The translations under genes were made by a program, and so were the position numbers. From Pempheris klunzingeri (Eukaryota; Chordata; Actinopteri; Acropomatiformes; Pempheridae), in contig NC_092019.1 in NCBI RefSeq assembly GCF_042242105.1, positions 12,024,328 through 12,088,327 on the forward strand: 64,000 bases of DNA, given 5' to 3'. Numbering within the stretch: the stretch's first letter is position 1; every line of letters starts with the position of its first letter. Shown here piece after piece: positions 51,706 to 62,987 of the stretch. The notes beneath the pieces are model-generated. The model saw nothing but the letters and a program-made list of their open reading frames with translations, did no database searches and was not told where the DNA came from.

Positions 51706-54155
51706 TTTGGTCCCATAACAAATCAAAATGCAGGCTGTGAAAAGGACTGTGACTTTATCTCTTTTCTTTTAAAAAATAGTTTTACAATACACCTGGACAC
51801 AATACACACAATTCATACAGAGTTGATTTAAGTGTTACAGTCTCCCCCTTTTTTTAAATAATTTTATTCTTTGGATTTGATTTGGTGTAATCAACACTAA
51901 AATATGACCAGTATGTAGTTCAAAATTTGACTCTATTAAGTAATTGCTTTTGTGTACATTGACTACTAAATTACTATTTAGCAGTAGCCCTAAATTCTTA
52001 ATGTTGAACCATCATGAAAAGCACTTTACTCTGTTCCCAAATGAGCAAGATCAACGATTGTCATTATAACAGTTTACTCTGTTCCATAAGCTTAATGCGC
52101 TGTTTGATCAAGGGGCAGAGTGTTATCTATTAAACAGCAGGTGTGATCTTATTTGAATTGCCTGAGTTTCCAGCTGCAGACATACTAAATATTAAATATC
52201 TAGAAATAGTTTGAGCTGTAAGAATTGTGTTTTAGTTAATAAACTGTGTTGTATATATGTCCAAATATGACATAGCAGCAAGCGTTATAATACACGCTGT
52301 CACTCTAAATCTAAAAAACACAAAATGCAAGCAAGAAAAAGAGAGGTCAAGAGAGGTTGTTGGCATTGTCAAATCTCTTTGTAAGATATAGGTCACACTT
52401 TAATTATACACCACATGCTCCAAAATATGGGACAGTGGTCAATGGTGAAAGAGGCTAGCAGGCCAAAGCTTAGTTAGGGTTAGTATGATGTTAAAATGGG
52501 TTCAGACTGACGTGAGGCCGACTAAAACCCATCTGCTGCCCTCTGCTCTTCAGCCACCACTAAATGGATTAAACCTGCTGCTGCTCTCATCTAGCCGTGT
52601 GTGCATGTGTGTTCGAGGCAGTGGTGGTATTACATCTTAAAGAAGGTGGCCACAGCACAGTCTGCCGTGTTTCCGCTCAGCCAGCTGTTACGGTCTTCCT
52701 CCTGATCCTCCTGCTACTGTCTAGACTGCTATTGCATCAATCTAGGGAGAAAATCCTGCATTCCAAGGACAATAACTGTTGCATATGTAGTGCTCGTGTT
52801 TTGCTCTTGGAGAGTTCTATCCTCTCATGACAATAATTTACCCACCTGGATTTTCTGTAGCTAATCCATAAACACTTGACCTTCTGCCATTATGAGAGAA
52901 ACACCATTTCATTTAAGAGCAACTAAATTACCTTTGTAGATGTGTGTCTATACTCTTCCCTACCCCTTTTATTAAAAGTGCTGCACTATTCTAGTGCATC
53001 TGTATGACTACCTAATTGAGAATGTAATCAGTAATGGAAACCAGTTAACGTCTTCACTTTTAAGACTTCAGATTTTCACAAAGATATAACTAGAAGGATT
53101 GCCACCTGAGTGTTCTGCAGTGCAATGAAACATCAGATCTAGCTTTTTCATGTGAAAATCTCTTTATCTATTCTTCATTTTATTACTGATGAGGAATTGC
53201 CTTACACAGCCACAGTTAAGTGGTGATTAAATTTCCTCAGATGTGTAATCAGAAATTCCTCAAACTGCCTTGAAAAGATCTATGTGAACTCTCTATTTCT
53301 ACTTATTTGTGTTTTAGATTTGGTAAAACTACAATTTCAAACCAAGAAAATTCTATAAACTAACATTTGACATTTGATACTATACTCTGTGTTCATTTCA
53401 TAGACTAGTTGGGAAGTTGTGAGATTTATCAGTAATAGTATGACTTAAAGCACCGCGGTATCTTTAAAAAGTGCTTTAGAAACTAGAAGAAAGTCAAAGA
53501 ACATCATGGCTTTGTCAAGGTTAGGCTAATCAAGCCTATCTTTTTTGTCAGATGCCTTTGCAAAGATGATTAAGGTTATACGCTATAGCTTTGAAGCATC
53601 TGAACATCATTTTATCTGCAGTGCTTTATATGATTAACATGGCATACAGAGAGTTCAGGGTAACTATCCAAATTAAGTTAATATGCTGTACTGAGATCGC
53701 AGGAGGGCCAAGGTTACTGGACTGCAGGGAGTTGAATGTTTTGCTGTGAACAGATGGCGTGCTGGGATTAGACAGATGACCTGCTCATGGCTTGGCTGAA
53801 GGTGTTGTGATTCCCCTGATGCTTCCACAGCAAAAAATAACGATCTTTACTAGTGACTTCAATTTCCAGTTCCCACCAACTGGAGCTGGTTACAGGTCAA
53901 ATTTATGATGAGTTTTAATATATTTCTGTTGTTGTGCGTGAGACATAAGAATGCATTCAAATAAAAAGTTGCCTAGAAAAAAAATCTTCATCATAACTAA
54001 AGCAATCCAGAAGGAAAATGAATTATTTGTCATTACAGGTGGATATTTTGCCCAAAGTAAGATTAAGAATAAGATGCACGAAAACCTCACAGTTACTTTA
54101 TATTTTGGCAGTGTCGATGTTCTGGCTAATTCCCTGTAGAAATCCAGTGCTGTCT

Positions 54156-54163
54156 CGTGGGAA
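54156..54163 (+). promoter_or_regulatory. RBPJ-type motif upstream of ndrg1
   Basis: CGTGGGAA is the consensus RBPJ (CSL, Notch effector) site, about 100 bases upstream of the ndrg1 TATA box. It is a match by sequence only. Confidence 0.4.
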
Positions 54164-54208
54164 TTGAGCAGCGGAAGGTCAGATTAAAACTGGAAGGGGC
54201 CAGTTGGC

Positions 54209-54214
54209 CACGTG
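54209..54214 (+). promoter_or_regulatory. CACGTG E-box / hypoxia-type core upstream of ndrg1
   Basis: CACGTG within GGCCACGTGTGAG, about 50 bases before the TATA box. It can serve MYC-family factors and contains the HIF core ACGTG. Mammalian NDRG1 is induced by hypoxia and repressed by N-myc, so the site fits the gene's known behaviour. Confidence 0.5.
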
Positions 54215-54261
54215 TGAGCCAGTTTGGAGTTAAGGCTTAGGGAGAGATCAGTGTCGGAGGA

Positions 54262-54268
54262 TATATAA
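54262..54268 (+). promoter_or_regulatory. TATA box of ndrg1
   Basis: TATATAA, 183 bases before the ATG, predicting a transcription start near 54292. No ATG occurs between that point and the ndrg1 start codon, so the leader has no upstream ORF. Confidence 0.65.
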
Positions 54269-54450
54269 ACCAGCTGAAACAAGTAGTCTGTCACACAGGT
54301 GAAGGACTGTTGCTCGATTATCACTGCAGGTCAGGCAGCGTCTGGAAGTACAAATAAGAATCAGGGACCTGCTCTACAAACAGGACATCTGCTCTGCATC
54401 TACTGCATATCTCCTTTGCTCCTGTTGTGGCCCACTCTGCACCAGCAGCC

Positions 54451-55987
54451 ATGGTACTGGACGAGAACGAGTGTGACTCAGTCTTTGAGCCCCAAATCAC
54501 TGTGAGTACAAAGAGAGCTTAAGTTAACTTTGCGGTTAAGTGATCTTTACCTCATTAAGACTGGGTTTTACGTATTATGAACTTCATGAGCATCTGGTTT
54601 CAGTTTGCATTAAACATTCTTTAATTTGTCTTTAACAAAAGATAGTTTACGGTGCATTCTGAACACTGCTTCATCTGCTAAAATAAAAACAGCAAACCTC
54701 TATTTGCAAATGTATATCTTCAGCCACACGTATAAACAGCATTTGTGTGTGAATGTGCGATTGAATCTGTGTGTTTGTTTCAGGAGGAGCACGTGGAGAC
54801 TCAATATGGGGACGTCCACTGCACCGTGACAGGAACTCTGAGGGCAAACCGCCCAGTCATCCTGACATTTCATGATATTGGACTGAACCGTAAGTCCCGA
54901 CTCTGTTATGTTTCATATTCCTAGTCCCGTTTGTCATTTCACTTGAACGGAATTGGTGATATTTTTGTCTTTTCTTCTTCTTACAGACAAGTCCTGCTTT
55001 GAAACACTGCTCAACCACGAGGACATGCAGGAAATCCACAGACATTTGCCTATTTGTCACGTCGAAGCACCAGGACAACACGAGGGAGCCAAAACTCTGC
55101 CTTCTGCGTCAGTGCAATTATTCTCAGTCTCTTCTTCTATTTACATTAAGATGTTATGCTGTAATTATACCATTATTTAATACAAGTTTGGCATTTATAA
55201 GTGAGTGGATCCCACGCCTGCTGACACATTGACTTTTGACCCCCCAGGTATACCTACCCCTCCATGGACCAGCTGTCTGAAGCACTGCCCGCTGTCCTCA
55301 AACACTTTGGGTAAGACACACCTGAAAGTCTCCAGGTTTCTCCGAGTTAATCTGACTTAACATGTTTCTGTTGTCCTTTTATTAAAGGCTAGGATATTTT
55401 CACTTATTCACACAACATACTAGGATTTGTCTCAGTTTTGACCTATTGACTGTGCTCTTTGCAGGTTTCGTAGTGTGATTGGATTGGGAGTTGGAGCAGG
55501 AGCCTACATTCTGGCTAGATTTGCTGTGAGTTCAAATCTCTTCTCTAAAACTCCTTTGAACTGGAGACACACAGAGAACATAATTTGACCCCTCTTTTGA
55601 AAACTATTCAATATATTAGACATATAATTGATCAGATCTTTCCTATGCAAAGCCACACAGTTACAACAATTACACGTTTCCCAAGTACCACAGATGGAAT
55701 GACACCCCCATAGAAAAGCTACTGATAGCGGCCATGTTATCCATAATAAACTCTAGATAGGGAAACAGAAAGACACACACACACGCTTGTAAGAAGAAAG
55801 AGAGAGAACTGCCAAAAATCATGTTAATGCTTATAAATGAGTTCTTGAAGTCACATCAATAACTGCTGTTCTTTGTGTGTGTGTTTGTGTGTGTAGCTGA
55901 ATCACCCTGATCTGGTGGACGGATTGGTTTTGATCAACATCAACCCCAGCTCTGAAGGACTAATGGATAGTGTTGCAAACAAGGTCA

Positions 55988-56027
<40 letters not shown>

Positions 56028-58049
56028 TGTCTGTGTGTTAATCACCCTCCCTGTACGCTGAGTAAGACCAACATCTATTTCACATATTGTGTTACTTTCA
56101 ATCTATACAATTCCCTGTATTGGTTGATATTACATAGATACTGATATTATTGATAGATAGATAATGCTATAGTATTTGTTCCAATGTTACTACAAGGAGT
56201 AGTGAGAGTGTTTGTCCTTGTGATTGGTTCTCCAGTTGATGCTGAAGATAACTGTGTGTATGTATGTGTGTGTTACAGATCACTGAATGGACCCACACTC
56301 TCCCGGACACCGTCATCACACACATATTTGGAAAGGTAAGTTATCAGGCTTACTCCTCAGTGACTGGATTCAGTTACCATGGTAACAAAAGCTGAAACAT
56401 GCATCTATACTTTACAATACAATACAATACAGAATATCTCTGTTTTACTTTCAGGATGAGATCCAGACCAACCACGACCTCATTGCTACATACCGTCACC
56501 ACATCACAACAACGATGAACCAGTCCAACGTCACTCAGTTCCTCCGCTCCTACAAAAGCCGCAGCGATCTGGAGGTGGAGCGGCCTGTCCCTGGAGGAAC
56601 CATCAATGCCAGGACCCTAAAGTTAGTACCACTGACCTTTAAAGAGGGTGTAGCAGCAGAGTTTTAGCATTTTTGTACATATAATTTTCCCACCTGGACA
56701 CGGTAAAAAGTAGAAATTATATTGTTTTGCAAGTGTAATTAGAATAAAAGCTAGATCAATCAGTTTCTTGGTGACTTGTTTTTGAAAGATGCTATATAAA
56801 TTAAGTTATTATTACTATTAAGAAATGGCAACATATTCCTACAGGAAAGATCTATGGGAGTTAACATAATAATCTCCAACAAGCCTCTGACCTTAAGCTG
56901 CTCACTATTCACTCCAGGATGTGTCAGCATGATCATTAGTGATCACTGCATGACTGCTGCATTCCCTGTCAATCCAAACTGCTTCACCTCCCGGTCTGTT
57001 GGTTTACAGGTGCTCCACACTGCTGATTGTAGGAGACAATTCTCCAGCTGTGGAGGCCGTCGTCGAATGCAATTCTAAACTGAACCCCACCAAGACCACA
57101 CTGCTCAAGGTAACCAAACGACTGACCGAAATGAAGCAAACTACCAAATAATTATTTAAAAAAAGCAACATTTCCACAAAATAATTTATGTGATTCTGGT
57201 GTGATGAGTATTCAGAGAATGTGTCAGTGAGAAAACCATCATATAATCAAGGCTGCAAACCTTTAATTACAGACTGAGACTTTGTACTTTGCTTTTATAG
57301 ATGGCGGACTGTGGAGGACTTCCTCAGGTGGATCAGGTACGCTGTGTTATTTATCTAATTGGCTATTCAGCTGACAGTAATGTAGAAGTAGCGCACCTGA
57401 TGGATTGGAAACATATCTAATACTTTTCATCTTTCTCTCCACAGCCTGCCAAAGTGATTGAAGCCTTTAAATATTTTATCCAGGGCATGGGATACTGTAA
57501 GTCACAATTAATTAACCCTAAATTAGAACTGTCACATCTCAGAGAGTAGTTCTGAAATTATTTCCCTTAAATTTCTCTGCAGGTGACAATCTTTGTTCAG
57601 TTATGGCAGCTACTCATGATAACTATTCATCCTTTTTATTTCTAACAAACCACTGTTAGACATCACTTCCTATAAATAATAATATTGTAAACCCACACGG
57701 GTGTTTTGACCTGAATATGATAAATGCATTCATTACAGTAAGAGGATTTACTGTAAGTTGAATCAATATTGTGCTATAAATTCTACAGTATAAACCTCTC
57801 ACTCCTTTTTCTCCAGTGTCCAGTGCCGGCATGACCAGACTTCGGTCACGGACAAGCTCCAGCTCCAGCATCGTGTCCTTCGATGGCTCTCGGAGCCGCT
57901 CACACACCAACGACTTGACGCGTGGACGAACACACTCCCGCGGCACAGAGGAGAAACGCGGTCGCTCTCACACTGACGTCTCCATGGAGAGCATCTCCAA
58001 CAGTAATGTAGACCAGATGATCTCAAAGTCCACTGAAGTGGCCTGCTAG
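54451..58049 (+). CDS. ndrg1: N-myc downstream regulated protein 1
   Basis: Cytoplasmic alpha/beta-hydrolase-fold protein of the NDRG family, without hydrolase activity; a stress and hypoxia-responsive protein linked to trafficking, myelin and growth arrest. Coding exons: 54451-54501, 54784-54889, 54987-55107, 55248-55310, 55465-55525, 55897-55983, 56279-56335, 56455-56621, 57010-57109, 57301-57336, 57445-57496, 57817-58049. They join in phase (1134 nt, 377 aa; human 394). Visible marks: [11 protein letters not shown] near residue 45, YTYPSMDQL, the changed nucleophile elbow [11 protein letters not shown] (no catalytic serine), [17 protein letters not shown], and a C-terminal RSRSHT...RGRSHT region ending STEVAC. 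The arginine/serine tail and its SGK1-type RSHT sites mark it as NDRG1 rather than NDRG2-4, but the decapeptide repeats are degenerate. The ATG has a strong context (CAGCCATGG). Teleosts have two ndrg1 copies; I cannot tell which this is. Confidence 0.95.
55991..56026. repeat. (GT)n microsatellite directly after ndrg1 exon 6
   Basis: About 18 GT units beginning seven bases inside intron 6, right behind the GTCAGCA donor. The acceptor of the same exon is also TG-rich. Confidence 0.95.
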
Positions 58050-58680
58050 AGCTGCCCTATATATCTCATGCTCTTAAATCCAGTCATACCTCATTATATC
58101 TTCGCAGATAGCTTCCATCATATTTAACTTTATTCTGTCTGTCATGCCCTTTTATTTGCACTATCTCTAGCTGGAAGGTCATGGGCTATACCTCCATGTG
58201 ACTTTGTTCTGTCCTTCTTTGCCCTCTTTGTCTCTCCTTATTCCTTCATCAATTTAACCATCCTTTCCTGCATCTCTTCCTCTGCATTATTTCTTGTCTC
58301 TCTGTCCAACTGTTACTGTATGTCTCTACCTCTGTATACTTTACTAAGTAGTTTTTTCTCCGTGTCCTTGTACATGTCCATGTCTACTTCAGTTTCTTTT
58401 CATCTCCTTTTCTCTCCACTGACACTCATATTGTACCTTTATATTCTTTGAAAATGGAGTCCTTAAACTATCATGGGTATCTGTAAGACCCAGATTTGTA
58501 CCCATGTATAATGAGTTTAATCAAGGTGTAAAGATGTAGTATTTCCTAGTGTGAAAACTGGATTTTCATAACAGTAGGAATGTGTATTTATTATATACAA
58601 CTGTGACAGCTGCAGCATTATTAGCTGTAGTAATGTGTTATGGGACCTTCTGTATAAAATAAACTCATATTATCACTGTA
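58050..58680 (+). other. ndrg1 3' UTR
   Basis: Runs from the stop codon to the first good polyadenylation signal at 58658-58663. It is rich in pyrimidine tracts (58090-58440). No open frame. Confidence 0.65.
58658..58663 (+). terminator. ndrg1 polyadenylation signal
   Basis: AATAAA about 610 bases after the stop codon, followed by T-rich sequence. Cleavage would be near 58680. Longer forms cannot be excluded. Confidence 0.6.
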
Positions 58681-61600
58681 AAGATAAGTTACATATAATT
58701 CAATCATTAAGACAGGTGAACTTCATGTACTGTACTTCAAGAATCTTTTGTGCTATCAGTGATTAAACATTATATTGTAAAGAATAATCTAGCTGGCTCT
58801 CATTTATTCTAACAACAGATGAAAAACATCAATTTCTATGCATTTATATACTGTCCTAAACAGAGTTGCCCTCTCACTTCAACTACAAATCTGAGGCAAC
58901 GTCCAGTGGGGTAAAGACTACAAGTGTGACAATGAGAAAAAAAACTGGGTTGGTTGAGTTTATCAGTCCTCTGACGTCACTCCTCATCTCTTTGTGAGGC
59001 TTACGTCTCAAGGCTACATTAGCATGACACACCCACATCTCTGACTGAACTGTCAGCCACTGAGCTAGATTGTGGGTAATGTCTGCACCAGGGTTGACAA
59101 GGCGATTTTGATCCTTTTTTAAAACAAGAAAAACTGTCCATTATGAGCAATGCTAAGCAGATTAAATGTTCTTTTAAGCATTTAAACATTGGGGAACAAC
59201 AAGTGGTGAAATTATTTCAGATAGGCTGGTATTTCTATCAGGAGCAGCAAACCAAACATGAGTAAATGTTCTAGGACCTTTTAGAACTTTGTTTTCAATG
59301 AAAAGGGTAATTTAATCTTTGTAACATCAGTGTCTATCATGCTAAAGGTCAGTGTTGTCCATCAACCTTGCTTTTGTCTCTTTTCTGTGATTCAGTTCAC
59401 CACTTGCCAACTACTGCTGACGGAAAAAAAACCCCACCTACGACTGTCATGATGGTGAAGGGCTTTTCTGTGATTTCCTTATCATTATAAATGATGATAT
59501 GTCTCTGGATCTTCTCAACCATATTAGATTGTATAAAATCCTTCATGAAACGATGTACATTGATGTTACAATGATGTTATTTTGTAAAGAGATGTCTGCA
59601 AACATGCTCTGATGACATTATAGTCTAAGATGTTGTTCTGTATTAAGATAAACCACAGCGTACCTCTCCAGTCTGTCCACTAGATGGAGCTCTATGACTG
59701 CTTTCACCAGGCATCACACACCACTGGGTCAGGTTATGTAGCCAAATAACATTCAATATCACTCATGTAGCACAGCATTATGCATCTTTTTAATATTTCT
59801 TATGGTTCATAGTTTGCCACTCCTTTCCCAGAGGGCTAGATTAAAGTGCATTATATAATAGTTTGTCTGAAATCCCTGTGTTTACCATCCCTGCTCATGG
59901 GCCCTGACATGTACCATCATAAAATGATCATGAGAGATTCATTCATATGTTTTTGTTTGTTTGTTACTTCTGATTATGTAATAATATAACTATTTTTTAT
60001 TGTTTGAAACACATCTAATTATACACCAAGAGATTTGCAGGTTTCCAAAAGATTTTAGTACTGCAAACATGCTACCCCGTGTCTGGCAAGTCTGTGCATC
60101 TATTTGTTTAAAGAATATTCAGAACTAAGTGTAAAATATTGAGACATCTGAATTCCCATTTTCCCCTGCAGTGTCTTTGGCCTCTTATTATATCATTTTC
60201 ACAGCTGAATCCAAGAAAATTCTCATAAACAAGGCTGCAGTTCTGTTAGACACAGTGCTGAGCTTGTTGTTTGTCACAAGTTCAGTAGTTGAAATGTGTA
60301 AAACTCTCTACTTTCAGTACAGTGGGGTTTTACTGCATACTGTGTACAGTATAAGCAAGGTTGTGATCTGCAAACGGCTCAAGGTTGATTTACCCTTTCC
60401 TTTCTCTCACATACTGTTTATAGGGCAGATTCATTTTACACTAAATATGATAGGTTTTTACCAATAGCTGCCAAGTTGTGTGACTGCCAAATGTGTAAAT
60501 GTGGGGTATAGCGGTGGGCCAGCGGACACCAAGGAGCCGTGACGTCACCAGTTTTAATCGACCTAAGTTTCACCCTCCCTTGTGCCATAATTTGCACTAT
60601 TAAAATAATCCTTGAATTGAGTGTGTGTCTACATTTGTGTGTGTGTGCACATTAGCTGCATGCATGAATGTATTATATGTGTGGGTGGTACTGTGTGTGT
60701 AGGCCCGTCAGAAGATGAATTGTTTTGGGCTGAGACCGCGAGACAGTGGAGACACACAGATCCAAGACAGAATAATGGCACTGAGCATCAAATTCACAAT
60801 AATTTTGTTTGTGAGTGTGTGTCTGTGTGCCTGTGTGTGTGTGTGTGTGTGTGTGGTTGTGGGGCGCATCTTTATTTCAAAGCGTCTTTTGTTTGGCTTA
60901 CATTATGATACTATGATGAATAATGTATGACAGAAATCTCCAAAGATTTCATTTAAACCTAAGACGACTGTGGATTCTTACATGTATCTGCTGTTTCCTA
61001 TCATTTCACTGTGCTTTGGTGCATTGGGCTACATCATAAAAACACAAAATTCTACACATTTACACCCACTTTTTTTTCTCCTTACCCACAACAAAGGCAG
61101 TTTTGATCACTGACTGAAACAACGTTTTATTCGATTCAATAAAAAAAAGCCATTTTTATGGACAAAAAATGTGGTAGTTTGACATTGGCATTGGCAATTA
61201 TATTTTCACACTGTGCAATCCATCATGAGGGAACACACACACGCACCTTTTAAAAATCAAATCAATTAAATGTATGCTTTAGGATGTCTTTGTCTGTTAC
61301 TACCAATGTTGTAGCCCATGTTGGCTAAAATACGCCCCTTTGGTGCATTAAATTGGAAGGACATAACACTTAATTTTATTCAATTTCAAGTCTACTTGGA
61401 TATACTACTGTTTAAACTGTTCTTTTACAACTTGTGCCTCATTTTTATGAATACCTTTTATGAGGATTATAGTTTATGCTGTTTTTTGTATTGAATGTGA
61501 ATTTATTTTCTTTTGCTTTGTAATTAGCATTGGTTTCTTTGATTTATTACTATGTGGAACTATGAGAACTGTAATTTCCCATGATTTTATGGACACTTAA

Positions 61601-61700
61601 ATTGAACCTTGAAATTTCTGGCTATTTGGGTGTTTCCGTATGATTGTTTTCACATGTGGCAAGCCCCAACAATAAATATTCATATTATGTGTTCCTTCAT
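58681..61700. other. Intergenic region downstream of ndrg1
   Basis: About 3 kb of AT-rich sequence without recognised genes. It contains a TG repeat at 60809-60855. A 98-codon open frame at 60171-60467 has no start context, splice or family support. Confidence 0.5.
60809..60855. repeat. TG-rich microsatellite
   Basis: Imperfect TG run (GTGAGTGTGTGTCTGTGTGC followed by about ten TG units). Confidence 0.85.
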
Positions 61701-61800
61701 AGCTTTCATGTCTTCAATATTAATCTACAATATAGAAAATAAGAGAAATAAGGAAAAACCACTGAATGAGGTGCGTCAAAACTTTTGACAGCTACTGTAT
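61701..61800. mobile_element. Terminal end of a Tc1-like fish transposon (copy A)
   Basis: The sequence running TCATGTCTTCAATATTAATC ... ACTGAATGAGGTGCGTC ... AACTTTTGACAGCTACTGTA is the terminal repeat of a very common fish Tc1-like element. A near-identical end, in the same orientation, recurs at 62506-62606, so this is the end of a separate or rearranged copy. Confidence 0.7.
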
Positions 61801-61864
61801 ATACGTTATATAAAGTGATGTCATGGTGTTCAGCCTCAGTAGAAGCATCTTTGATCCACGCAGT

Positions 61865-62240
61865 TTGCTTTGAACAGTTGATGTTGAGGTGTGTCTGCGT
61901 CTTGAATTCTGTGAAGTATTTATGTCGACTCTAATCTTAGGTGCTGTTAATTTCCAGTTTCTGATGCTGGTAACTCAAATGAACTTATCCTCTGCAGCAG
62001 AGATAACTTTTGGTTTACCTTTCCTTGGGTGGTCCTCATGAGAGCCAGTTTCATCAGAGAGTTTGACAGTTTTGGTGACTGCATTTAAGGATACATTGGA
62101 CTTTTCCGGACAGACTGACCTTCATGTCTTAAAGTAATGATGGACTATTGTTTCCCTTTGCTTTGTTGAGTGATTCTTGCCATAAGGGCTGCTCACTATA
62201 TAAAACTGTCTACCAACCCCACCTCTGCACAACACAACTG
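61865..62240 (-). pseudogene. Tc1-like transposase relic, N-terminal half
   Basis: Read on the minus strand it starts MARITQQSKGKQ near 62175, hits an in-frame TAG, then continues SIITLRHEGQSVRK, with later blocks KTVKLSDETGSHEDHPRKG-like and the SSAAEDKFI region. This is the paired helix-turn-helix DNA-binding part of Tc1 transposases. The in-frame stop and the lack of a catalytic part make it a dead copy. Confidence 0.7.
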
Positions 62241-62271
62241 ATGATCTCAAACACATTAAGAAGGCAAGAAA

Positions 62272-62460
62272 TACATAAGAGACTGACGGCTGACAACTCC
62301 AAATATACCTGGAACATTAAAGAAAAATGGGAATTGGAGATTGAAGACAACGTGTGGGATGATTTATGTGCTGGCATCCACAAAGGAATTAATTGTCAGT
62401 TATGGAGGGAATTCAATTGGAAGTTAGAAAATAGATATTTCAATACTGCATCAATACGCC
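62272..62460 (+). mobile_element. L1-type LINE fragment nested in the Tc1 relic
   Basis: An open stretch reads WNIKEKWELEIEDNVWDDL then LWREFNWKLENRYFNT, the pattern of the region after the reverse transcriptase in fish L1-like elements (EKWE..., then W(K/R)(E/D)F.WK...RFF.TP). Tc1-derived sequence borders it on both sides (CACATTAAGAAGGCAAGAAA before, CATGCTAATTGAAAACCACT after), so it was inserted into, or captured by, the Tc1 copy. About 190 bases remain. Confidence 0.6.
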
Positions 62461-62505
62461 ATGCTAATTGAAAACCACTCCAGGTGATGACCTCATGAAG
62501 CCTTT

Positions 62506-62606
62506 ATAGTTTTGATGTCTTCAATATTAATCTCCAATGTAGAAAATAAAAAAAAATAAAAAAAACCAAAGTGAAATCACTGAATGAGAAGGTGTGTCCT
62601 CCTGTA
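62506..62606. mobile_element. Terminal end of a Tc1-like fish transposon (copy B)
   Basis: TAGTTTTGATGTCTTCAATA ... TCCAATGTAGAAAATAAA ... CACTGAATGAGAAGGTGTGTCC, the end of the copy containing the transposase relic and LINE fragment. It breaks off before the terminal ACTTTTGACNNNTACTGTA part that copy A retains. Confidence 0.7.
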
Positions 62607-62639
62607 TGAGAAGATAGGTATTGTTGAGGTCTTACTCAC

Positions 62640-62739
62640 ATCCCATGTGGGGCCCCGGGTAGTGGTACAGGACACGTAGGGCCCCTCTCCTCCTGTCACT
62701 GAGCCCCGCCAGCTGCGGCCATATTGGAAAAGCTCGGGC

Positions 62740-62776
<37 letters not shown>

Positions 62777-62987
62777 GTGCTAACAGCTAGCGTCAGTGGA
62801 CACCGACTACCGGGCACGGCGCTGTTGTGGACAAAAACAGTCAGGGAGAGGGACTCATAACGGAGATACAGCCACCAAGCCGGCTCTGATATCACCGGGC
62901 GTACATGTGTAAAAATCAAACCGACTGGCTGGAAAAAGGTGGCCGGGTACGGGGAGTAGTCGCGGCCGGGCTCCAGGGCTGAAGCGG
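62640..62987. promoter_or_regulatory. GC-rich promoter / first-exon region, probably of a gene to the right
   Basis: A local rise in GC and CpG with a YY1-type GCGGCCATATTGG (62715-62727), a (CAG)11 tract, and strong splice donors on both strands: plus AAGCGG-GTGAGTATT after 62987 and minus GGGAT-GTGAGTAAG, ending at 62640. No coding sequence of a known family lies to the left on the minus strand, so a plus-strand gene with its first untranslated exon ending at 62987 is the simpler reading. A bidirectional promoter remains possible. The gene itself cannot be named from what is visible. Confidence 0.5.
62742..62774. repeat. (CAG)11 trinucleotide repeat
   Basis: Eleven uninterrupted CAG units in the GC-rich promoter region. 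Read on the minus strand they give poly-Ala or poly-Leu frames, which lack a supported start. Confidence 0.95.

Larger units (their letters stand above)
45700..54120. other. Gene-poor intergenic region between ptp4a3 and ndrg1
   Basis: About 8.4 kb with no recognised gene. It holds CA-rich repeats around 49376-49600, one end of the MITE family at 51645-51705, and otherwise AT-rich sequence. A 73-codon open frame at 47814-48035 has a rather protein-like composition but no recognised family; see findings. Confidence 0.5.

Noticed and set aside
54299-54505. 68-codon frame overlapping the ndrg1 start
   Set aside because: It begins with GTG, not ATG. No ATG occurs in the ndrg1 leader, so it is not a credible upstream ORF.
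60171-60467. 98-codon open frame downstream of ndrg1
   Set aside because: No family features and hydrophobic runs typical of translated AT-rich DNA.
62632-62919. Poly-Ala or poly-Leu open frames on the minus strand through the CAG tract
   Set aside because: The poly-Leu frame has an upstream stop and no ATG; the poly-Ala frame has no family similarity. Both come from the repeat in GC-rich sequence.
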